In this document: one piece after another, positions 1-10,600 of the stretch
Numbering within the stretch: position 1 is the first letter of the stretch
Layout of the letters: every line of letters begins with the position of its first letter
NCBI GenBank assembly: GCA_015679605.1
Contig: JAAAVE010000043.1
Coordinates: 4,119 to 21,610, forward strand
From: Podila epigama
Taxonomy: Eukaryota; Mortierellomycota; Mortierellomycetes; Mortierellales; Mortierellaceae
Direction of reading: 5' to 3'
Length of the DNA: 17,492 nt
The notes under the pieces: model-generated
The model's input: only the letters and a program-made list of their open reading frames with translations
Told to the model about the DNA's origin: nothing
Databases searched by the model: none
Made by a program: the position numbers and the translations under genes

Positions 1-102
1 TCTTTTGGTGCATCGCAAGTTTTTTTTTCTAAAGTGAGCGCATATCAAAGGTCATGATGATCACGAAAAACAACTCTTCTCCCCCGTCCGCCGTTGCCTC
101 AT

Positions 103-1643
103 CTACAACCATTGCAGCCAGGTACAATCCATCTGTGCATACTTGAGTGGATTCGACGCCTGCGAGATCAAATCCAGAATTGTCTGATTCGCAGGAATGT
201 TTGTTCCACGACCCTTTTCCCTTTCAGGCTTGCAGGACAGGATCGATGTCCGCTTCAATACTTGATCAACCGTCGAGGTCACACGCTCGCCCAAGTTTTG
301 CTCATTCAAAGGCTTCATGCCTGCAGTGAACCAGCTCACCAACTCGTCTCGGATAAAGATTCCCAAGTACTGGTCAAACTCAAACTCGGGTTCCGTCAAG
401 CAACGAGCAATCGACATGAGTGAGCTCGTAAACACACCTTCCACACCTGTAGGCGTAATAAAGTGCTGGATATTGGGCGTGAATCGGAAGGGCACTGGCT
501 CAGAGTTGGAGAATGTGGTCGTCTGAGGTGAAAAGACGGGGAGCATGTCCGACGTCCACACATTACCAGTCTGCAACGAGATGAACCACTTTGTTGGGAA
601 TCGATGACCAATGCTCATAATGTATGTCAGGAACGTCACCGACGCCATCTGCAGCGTAAATTGCTTCCGGATCATCCAGAGGTCTGTGTACGACTTCATG
701 TTACGCGTCATGAAGTCCGTCAGGATCGTGTCCGGAATCATCTTGGACCCAATCTCGTCAGCAATCTCCATCTTGAGGTTAAGCATATCAGCCTGCTTCT
801 TTATATCCAGTCCTGCCTTGACCTTGGCCGTATAATACATGATTGGGTCATCCTTGTGGATGCCAATCATGTTACAGTGCTCCTCAAAGATGCTATGCAA
901 AGACGAATACGATGGGTCATCTTGAAGAATACGGATCTGTGGCGCCAACGGGATAATGAGTGGCAGATGGAAGAACAGGTTTCGTTTCCGGCTCTCCTTC
1001 TTGCGTTCCAAGATTCTACGGTATCAAAAAGGAAAACAGAAAAAGGCAGTACGGATGTTAGTTAGTATGAAAACAAGAAACCCATTAACCATGTGTCCAA
1101 TTGTCAGAAATGCCTTCATCATTGTCTTTACCCATTCAAGATTCTAAAGAGTTGCATGACACGCTCTTCTCGACGACCCTGCCTTGATGCTGGCTGTTGG
1201 ACAATAAAGGGATGGACACTACCATCATGTCCACGGATCGTCAGACGGCGTGTGCAGTTCATTGGTCCACGCAGTAACTCGACCTCGGGCTCGAATCGGT
1301 CAATCCTAACAAAGTCGTTGCAGTTGTCCTTGAGCAGCAAGTACTGACCAGGCACCTCCACATCATCGAACTTTTGATGCTGGAACTCGGCCAAATAGTG
1401 ACTCCAGTTCTCGAGCTGCTGACGGCGAGGCTTGCTGTCCAAGATGTCCTCAAACTTGTCTCGCCACTGTTGTAGTCGTGTCACAAACTGGCTCAGAGTG
1501 GGCTTGTTGGCAATAAAGTCGTGTACAAATGCCGCCTTCACCTGAGGTTGGAACAGATTCTCAGAGAATCTTGCAAGGTTCGCCTCGGTCACTGCCGACA
1601 ATTGCTCGCTTTCATTGTTCAGGATAAGTCTCTGGAAAAGTTG
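103..1643 (-). other. TRA1 pseudokinase and FATC domains (last two exons)
   Basis: This is the C-terminal PI3K-like fold of Tra1. In active PIKKs a catalytic loop with Asp and Asn is followed by a DFG motif. Here the matching segment is [10 protein letters not shown] (residues about 3,811-3,820), followed by [10 protein letters not shown] (about 3,825-3,834), so the catalytic Asp, the Asn and the DFG Asp are all absent. This is the expected Tra1/TRRAP state. The FATC-type tail occupies about the last 35 residues and ends CTWLQWL before a TAG stop at 105-103. About 100 nt of 3' flank remain in the window. They contain no AATAAA on the coding strand. Confidence 0.85.
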
Positions 1644-4600
1644 CTATAGGGTTGATTCAAAAAATAAGAAAAGAAAAAAAGCCATTCAAAACAGGTTAGG
1701 TTTTCGACTCCTCATGTATCCTACAAAGATATGCATGTTCGACTAGACGAAAGAAAAAAGTACTTTACCTGGAAACTGTCGGTCAACAATGCAACAATCA
1801 AACGGTACATATCTTCTTCAGGCGAGGGCTTCAAGCGTTGCTGGATCTGGTCCACCATCGACTCCATTGACAAGGCAAGGAGAGGGAACGCCGTCTTCAA
1901 AATGTTCATAATATCATCCACATGCTCCCAAGGCTTGCGAATAGGCGAAACTCCTGCAGCATTCATAACCCCACCAGGGCGTTGAGCAGCAATCTGGTTC
2001 AAGCGGAGCTGAGCCTGGGCGTGTGCCTGGGCTTGGGCCTGAGCCTGCGCTTGTGCTTGAGCATGTGCTTGGGCCTGGGCTTGGACCTGGGCTTGAGCAT
2101 TAGCCAAGGCTTGAACAGCTGCACCCTGAGGTTGCTGTTGTGTCAATGCTTGAACATTCGCCTGTGCATGGGCCAATGCTTGAGCATGCATCTGAACCTG
2201 AGTCTGTGCCTGGGCCATGCTCTGAGCGGTGGCTTGAACAAGTGCTTGAGCCTGCATCAACTGTTGTTGGTGGGCAGCCTGCTGTTGTGCCTGTTGAAGC
2301 TGCAACTGTTGCTGCTGATGCTGCTGTAGTTGCAAAGCCTGCTGTTGTGCCTGCTGCTGTGCCTGCTGTTGTTGAGCTTGTTGTTGCTGCTGCTGCTGTG
2401 TCTGTTGTGTACCCTGCTGACTAGCTTGTTGAGTAGCTTGCTGGACCGCTTGTTGGGTACCTTGTTGAGCAGCTTGTTGAGTAGCCTGTGAAGTGGCCTG
2501 TTGCTGCGTCGTTGGTGTAGTGACAGTAGTGACCGCTAGTTGAGGCGACTGAGGAGCTGGAGCTGTTGCGCCGGAGGGTGTCGAAGCGGACGCAGGACTA
2601 GCCTCAGACGATGCTGCTGGCTGAGCAGATGGAGTGGCAGATGCTGGGCCTTGTGTCGTGAGAGTGCCAACAGCCGAGGCAGCAGCAGGAGTTGTTGGAG
2701 TCGCTGGGGGATTGGATGATGGCGTACTGACCCCATCCTTGGCAGCTTGTTGAGCCTGGTCTTGCTGTTGTGTCGATTGCGACTGTTGTTGCGCCTGTTG
2801 TTGCTGTTGCTTTTGCTGGGCTTGTTGCTGTTGAAGAAGCTGTTGTTGAACTTGTTGCTGTTGCTGCTGCTGGCCCTTGCGGATCGAAGAATACTCCTCT
2901 TTCAATGTCCTAAGGGAGAAGTGCAAAGCCTATGCGAAAAAATGGGTACATACAGAAAGTTAGAGGATACACATGGTCATCAATAACAGCCTTTGTCCTC
3001 TGACCAAGACCAAAAGACACACAAACATAAACGCACACATATAAAAAATCATTACCTGAGGGTATGTCTTTGCAATCTTGAGAAGGATATGACGGGCATG
3101 CTTGGCCTCCTTGAGGTGCGTCAGAGATGAAAGAAGCTGTGGAATAAAAGTAATCCAGTACCACACGGGCACTTCGCCCTTGAAAGCCTCGAAGGCGCGG
3201 TAGACGGTTCCTTGGCTGTCATCCTGAGTCATGAGCCATTGGATGCGAACAAGGTACTTTCTCGATTTCGCGTTCTTGTAGATGCCCGCTGCCTGGAGGT
3301 AGCAGCTCACAGCATGGCTGGCCAGAGTAATTTCCTTGGGTTTCTCTTTAAACTGCTGGTCATTGTAGTGGCCCCAGGCCGCCCAAGCCTTGGCTAAACC
3401 CAGATCAATCTGCACAGCATTCACAAACGCCATGTTCGCCTCCTCATGCAACGAAAGTTTGGCGAGGAACATGCCCTTCATCGTAAAGAACTCGGCCTTT
3501 TGGTTGGGGCTGAAATACATGAGGTTCGTGTTGTTGATCACTTCCAGCCCAGTCGTCAGCTCGGCTTCGTTTTGGAAATGGCACTTGGCCTGCTCGCGGA
3601 GCTTTAGGAAGGCCTCTTGGATCTCAATGTTGGGCAGGGTGTAAATTTTAGTAAGCTGGTTGATACACACCTCCGACAGTTCGTGCTTCCGAGCCACATG
3701 CGCAAACCGGTTAATGATCCAGGCTGTCTCGTGGTATCCACGGTATGCAAACGAGTTGGAGTTAGAACCACCCACGCCGGGTGTCACCGATGGCAACTGG
3801 TGGATTAGAGGCAGGTATGTCTTGTTAATGGCGGAAAAGATGTGCTGTCGCCATGCCACGAGATCGCTCCAAACATTGATGTCGTCCCAAGTGTTTGGCA
3901 GACGCTCTCTCCATGTCTGAAGTGTACTCTTTAGGTCCTGAGACTTGTTTTCCAGGTTCAGCGCAGTGGTACTGGCCAAGCTGCTATAGATCTGGCTGGC
4001 CTCAGTCAGCTCTACAAACTGCTGGAACACCTGAAGCAATGGCACATGGGTCTGAGACACAATCTCAGGCAACGTATGCCATTTCCACAGCGAGAGTTGG
4101 ACGCCTTCCTCGCACAACTTGAGGAAATCGGTCGGGCTGCCATCCGACGCCTGTGCATTTGGCTGGTTACTCTTAATCAGGGCCAAGAATGATTCGAAAA
4201 CCTTGCGGCGGGGAGTGGGCGCATCCGCCATCGAGTAGACTAGCTGCTCCATCATCTCTCGCTCAGCTGTCCAGTCTGATAATCGCCAGTTGGACTCGAG
4301 CAAGAGCTCTGTGTTGTTTTCGTGCTTGGCCAGGTCCGACAGAATGTCCCAAGACTGTAGCTTTTGTGTGCAAGTGATCCAATGGTCCTCCCAAAGCGAA
4401 TACTCCGATTCAGTAAACTGCAATGCTCCAGTTCTGGCCTTATTCACCGCATTCTCGTACATGATCTGCGCCTGCTGCCACATTCCGTTTTGCTCGTACG
4501 AAATGGCCGCATTCGTCTCCGAATACAAGCAACGACGACGCCAGAGACCATAAAACATGTCTTCTTCACCAAGCGTCGTGTAGAGCTCAGCTAGCGCGTC

Positions 4601-7600
4601 CAATGTGCTGTTTCGGAGCTTCTCTTCATCCTTGACACCAGCAATATCATTTGGTTTGCCGTCTGGAATAGAGTTTTGCAAAAGGTTGGTCGCAATATGC
4701 CATGCGCAGAACCGCCTTCCTAAAAATTTCACGAGATGAGGAGGTAACCGGATCGTAGGAGTGCATCGAGAGATACCCTCCAAAAGTGCTTGGATAACAT
4801 TGGGACGAGCGTCCATCTGTTTGTTGTGGTAATCCTTGGCCAACAACGGGATCAAAATCTTGACTAGCTCTTGTTTTTCCTTGCTTGTCGTCGCGGACCA
4901 GTACAGTGGAAAGAGGTCAACCCACAGACGATGTGCCACTGTGACATCCAGATGCTGTAGCTGCTTGAGTGGAAGAATCACGTCGTTCGTGTTCAACTGA
5001 TTGATCTGCCCTAAGAATTCGCGATGAGTCTGCAAAAACTTTGATAGTTCCTCAGGAGGCGTGGCTACAGAGGAGGCATTTTCGTCATTGCTCTTCTCCA
5101 CCACAGGCACACCCAAGCGGAACAACGGCTTTGTCTGCAATCCATCCGATGACATGGACAATGCTCTAGGTTTTGTCACAACACCAAACAAAATGTCCAA
5201 GGCCTGCTGAAGCCAGCACTGGCCACCGAGGTATTCCCATGACTGCCCTCCGATGACATAAGTCAGACGAGTGTAGAGCGACCGACCAATGCTCCTATCA
5301 AAGATTTCCGCAAATTGATTCCGAATCCTGGGGTTGTCACTCCGAGTACCCATCAAGAACGCCTGCTCAAGTCGGACCGTTAGCTCAGACCGCGCAAAGC
5401 TGGGATCATTGTAGATGGTCACGACCAGATCCAAGAAGTCCTCGACCAACTTTTTGTCTCCGCGAGTCTCGAGGCACATCATCTTCACCACAAGACTGGC
5501 CTTTTCCTTGATCGTTGGGAACGTCTCCGTCTTGCCCGTCACCCACTCGGTTACCATATCCAGAATCGCCCGTGACAACTCAACGTCCGTCGATTTTTCA
5601 ATCAACTGTATCAGAGAAGTCAAATACCACCTGCGTTGGTCGCCAAGGTTCGAAATGCGAAGCTTTATGAGGCGCAAAGCTATAATCAACAGGTTGCTCT
5701 GCGAATCCGGTCCCGACGATTGGGACGCCGGTGTCTGGGTAGGTGCAATGTGGTCCTTCGTAAGCTTGCTGATGACCTTCATGATGCCAGGAACAAATGC
5801 GTCAATGGCATCCTGCCGATGCTGGCACGACGACTGGATCAGAGTCAGGACAGAGAACAAATTGGTGAGGTTCTGAAGTCCGTCCGTGATGATCGTATCC
5901 ACCGCTCCAATAAAGGACGTTACATCTGCAGGAAGGGTTGCTGAGGCTGATGCGGATGCTGAAATATGCTTGTAGATGAGATCCATGATGGGCTGGAGAT
6001 TAGTCACAATTCGTGGATTGTCCGATCCAAGGCATTTGTCCAACAGTCTATAAAGCTGGGAGATGTTGCTCAAAAACCATGCACCAGACTTGTTCTCGAG
6101 CAAAACCAGCAACACCTCGAGCGAGTTGCACGTCACCACCTGGTTCAAGTCGGTGAGCTCGGGAGGCAAAAGAGTGCGCTCTAGGAACTGAAGCTTGACA
6201 TTGATCTCGGGCCAAAACTCTGCAGATAAAAACTCCTTCAACAAGCCCACTGCACGATAAGGCAGCCCTTTCTTCTGCAATGGCTCTGGGAATGCACAAG
6301 CAAATCGGACCAAGAAACTAAGAACATTCTCTCTCAGTCCAAGGTTTGGTGTGTAGGATTCTCCTGCTGTTGGCGCCGATGCTGAGGAAGTAGAAGCAGA
6401 AGCAGTAGCAACAGCAGTGCTCGTTTCTCCATTGGCAGGTGGATCCACATCCATCGCAGACTTTGACTCAGCAATACGACGGCGTTCCCACTTCAAGATC
6501 AATTCTGCTAGATTGATTGTCAATGCTCGGCTCTCAACACTAGCATTCTGCACAAGACCTAGCTTGGAGAGAGTGGTAACAATCTGAGGCAAAAAGTGTT
6601 CGCGGCTCTCGTAGAACAAGTCTGGATGACGCACAAGCAACTGGTACACATTCACTAGCTGGGAGCCGCTATGGCCATCCTCAACGAGCACGCGCTGCGT
6701 CCAGCGTGCCCATGTTGGGTTTTTGGGTGAATCTGCTGTCATCACAATTCGCTTCGGGAGAACAGGCGCAATGATGTCCAGCGCCTGCTTGACCAAGGCC
6801 CTTGCCTCCGATTGATGAGCTCGCAGCAAAGCAACGTAAATCTGGATAATGATCTTACTTGGAGTGTCGTATGCTGCGATGAAGCGCGCAATAAGCACAT
6901 ACGCCGCCTGCTTGCCCGTAATGTCATCAATCTTGAGATAGTTCCAACCAAAGATGATAATATCCTTGCGTGCATCTGCAATGAGGTCTGATGCAAACTG
7001 TAGAATAAGTGAAGTCATCTGCAACAGCTCAATCTTGAGCGCGTCGTCCGAATACTGGTTGTCGTCGGAATTTTCACTCAAAAGGGGCTGCCAAATCTTG
7101 GAGTGTATCTCGCTTATCATGGCGTGGTCAATCACGGCCTGATAGTCGGTCGGTCCACGGGTGAAGGCTACTAAGAGCATAGGATTGATAATGACACGAA
7201 GAGCTTGCATCTTGACTCCTTGTGATACCTCTCGATCTTGGAACAGAACGAGAAAGTGCTCTAGAATGGCGCGCTTCCGGGCAGCTGGAGCCTTAATAGC
7301 AATCTCATCGATATAGAACAACTTGAGGAAGCTAAAGTCGATCACGGTCTCCTGCGTAAAGATACTGACCATCTCAAATATGACCTCCACATCATCAGGC
7401 TTATGGTTCAAGTAGAGGATGAATGCCTCCACTAGGTACTGAGACTCACGAAGGCGAGCCAAGGATAACGAGTCCTCGTTCTGGAGACGTTCAATCCGAC
7501 CAGGGGCCCTCCACAGGACAAGAAGTGCATCCAAGATAGATCGGTTTGCGGAGATAAAGTCCATATTGAACTTGCAAATCGACCGGATAATCGAGAGGCC

Positions 7601-10600
7601 GTGAAACTGAACAGCTGCGTCAGCATCGTTGAAAGTCTTGGAGATCAACTTGTCCGGATTGCGAATGATTTCATCCCGCAAGGGCGCTGCAAATTCAATC
7701 GAGAGCAGATCGACGAACAGCCGGCTATGACGCTCCTGTGTGAGGCGGTCCAAAAAGTAGTCAACAGACTCGTCGTGATAACGATTGAGGAATTTTAGGA
7801 GAGAATGTCGGAAGGGACTCGACATGGACCGGCACAGATGGCTTTCCATCTCTAACACGACGGTGACCAGCTCATCCAAGAAAATGTTGGCCGCCTGCGG
7901 GAGCAGACAAAACACATTCAGGATGCCGACAATGATCCTAATCTCTTGGTTTTCGCTCAACGGTTTGCCTGCGCATTCCTGGAGCATAGTTGGTTCGGCC
8001 CATTGGCGCAGATGATCCAGCAGCTTCTTTCCGATTTCCACCTTGAAGTAGTTAGTCAATAGCTCTAAAAGACGGGCCAAGCCCTCCAGTCCAGCCACAG
8101 TCAGGCGTTTGTAGTCAGACAGGTTCATAAGAATGGGTCGAAGTCCGGCCTGAAGAAGGTCTCTTGGCAACTTGTGCTGCTGCGCGAGAACCTGTTTGAG
8201 GCCCTTGTTGGCAACTTCGACCACCTCAGAAGACTTGCTGTACAGTGACTTGAAAAAGACTGAGATGATGCGTTGGCGAGTTGTGCTTTGTTTGGGTGAG
8301 CAGAAATCATTACATGCCATCGCAGCAGACAGCAGCTTGATACAGACGATGCGCAAATTGATCAACGACGAGGCATTCTTATACTGGGATGTCCTTGGCA
8401 CCAACGCTTGATCTTCGGCATCTGCCAGAGCCAACGCCTCGTGCAACAGCCGGACAAGCTCCTCATTAAATTCGAGGAACGGCGGTCGCAAGGACAGGCA
8501 GAAAGTGATGGCGTCAATGTGTCCAATCTGCATCGCAAACGGAAGGGCACGCAGCGGCTTGGCAAAGATTGGCAGGAGCAAACGGTCGCGGACGGGAGCC
8601 AAAAGGTCAGTGACATCGCTGCCAGTCAAGTCAGCGAGAAGCTGGAAGGACGACTGGATGGTTTCTCTCACAGAGCTATTCGAATTCGACAGCTCCGAGA
8701 TCAAAAGTCCAATCAGGTTGTTAAACTTGGCTTTACGTTCTGCAGTCTCAACATTATCCTCAGGGCGGTTGCAGACTTTAAGAACATGTGACAACGTCTG
8801 GGTTGCATCCTCAACATTACCCGTCGCCAGCTCGGGCGACATGTCCTTCAAGATGTAGAGGAGAGCCTTCACAAACTCTAGCTCGTGGTCCAACATCCAT
8901 TTGACACCCATGTCCAACTGGGAGCACATAATGGAAATGCCAAAGCAACCTCCGCTCTTTCGGTACCACTCTTGCTTGTAGCAGCTAGACGAGAAACGAG
9001 TGGCAAACAGATGGAAAACCGGAAGCTGGAAAAGCACATCCTTGCTGGATGTCACAGTAGCGCACGTCTCGTGTAGGATTTGCAGAGCCGACTCTGCCAA
9101 CTTTCTGAGCGGGAGGTTCTCCGACGTCATGATGTCTACGACGGCGTCAACAAAGATATTGGTGTCCAAATGGTGCTGCCCTTTGATATGGTGGACATCG
9201 AATACAAGTGCCTTTGTCTCCTTGAAATCCATAGCCTCGCCAATCTGAAGCAAGGCAAAGTGGTGGATCATTCCTTGCAGGTATGGCCAAGCATCATCCT
9301 TGAGTTCGTCAATAGAGGCCGCCATGAACAAAGAACGGAGAACGAGATTCAGGGCACGCTCCTGCGCCAGCTTCTTTCCTGCTGGTGCTGATTTTGCCTT
9401 TTGGGACCTCTTGACGTCAAATTTGCCCAGGTTACCAGCATCCGTGTCAACATCCATTGCATTCGTTACAACACTGAGGCGAGACGACGGCTCCTGAGAT
9501 GTGAAAACGAGAATACGACGACGAATTTGCTCATCCAAGTTGTCAGGGCCAAGAGAAGTATCGATCAGGAGGGGTACACAGCCCTTGAGGAACTTGTATG
9601 CGTGCTCCTTGTAAAAGATATCGGCCGTTGCATCCTCCAGCGTTTGAGCAGCAAGCGTCAGGGACGCATCCAGCGGCAACGTATGAGGCTTGAGCGTAGG
9701 ATCAAAATAAAGCTTGATGTCGACTCCTATGTCGGCTGGTGAATGGTGCTTCAACTTGGGTGGATACTTGAGCATCCTCCGATTCCGACCCCCAAGCTTG
9801 CCGAGGATTCGCATGGCTGCATGACTGTGTACGGGGCTATAGGGAAGCGGGCGCAAGTGCTTCCAGAGAGCGTTCATAAGCTCAGTAATGACAGGCGCCA
9901 TAATGGGATCGAGAAACTCTTGTGTCAGGTTGTCGATGCAGAGCTCGAGTGTCCTCAGGCCCTGGCTCACCAGCTCAGAACTCGCCTGCAATGCCAAGAC
10001 AAGTGGATTCATGAGAAAGTTGAGGTACGGCAAGAGGACGCTTAGTCTGACGGGGACTGTTAGACAAAGCTCCACAAAGAGCTCACGCATGTGTTGTTTG
10101 TTGGCCAGTGCCAAGAGACCGTTGAGACCCTCCAATAGGACTTGGAGGAGCGGCTTGACTTCGTTGTACAGTAATTCGAACCGGCCACCTCCTATACTTC
10201 TGAAGAGGGAACGCAACAAGACAAAGTAGTTGACAGGTTCCTTGGCCTTGGTCGACAACTTGATGGAGTTCATGATGATATTGCCCAAATGGGGCTGAAG
10301 CACAACCTCATTGACATCGGGGAACAAGGTGACGGCCATGAATGCGATCTTGAAGAGGCGAAGTATCACGGACGAGTAGTTCTGATCCTCGCCTCCTAGT
10401 TTGTCCAATCGGTCCACCAAGAACCGGAAAAGAATCCCTGCAAAGTTTTGTGACACATTCTCATTCGCAAGGAAGAACTGTGGGATTTGCAACAGCGAGA
10501 TGTTGCGCAGTGTCTGGTCAAACAGGAAACCCATTTGGGATGTGAAAACCTCTTGAAATATCGCAGGATCAGCAATGGTGAACACCAATGCAAAGTGCTC

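Noticed and set aside
1922-2424. Plus-strand Leu- and Val/Ala-rich open frames opposite the TRA1 Gln-rich exon
   Set aside because: These are antisense shadows of the CAA/CAG and GCN repeats.
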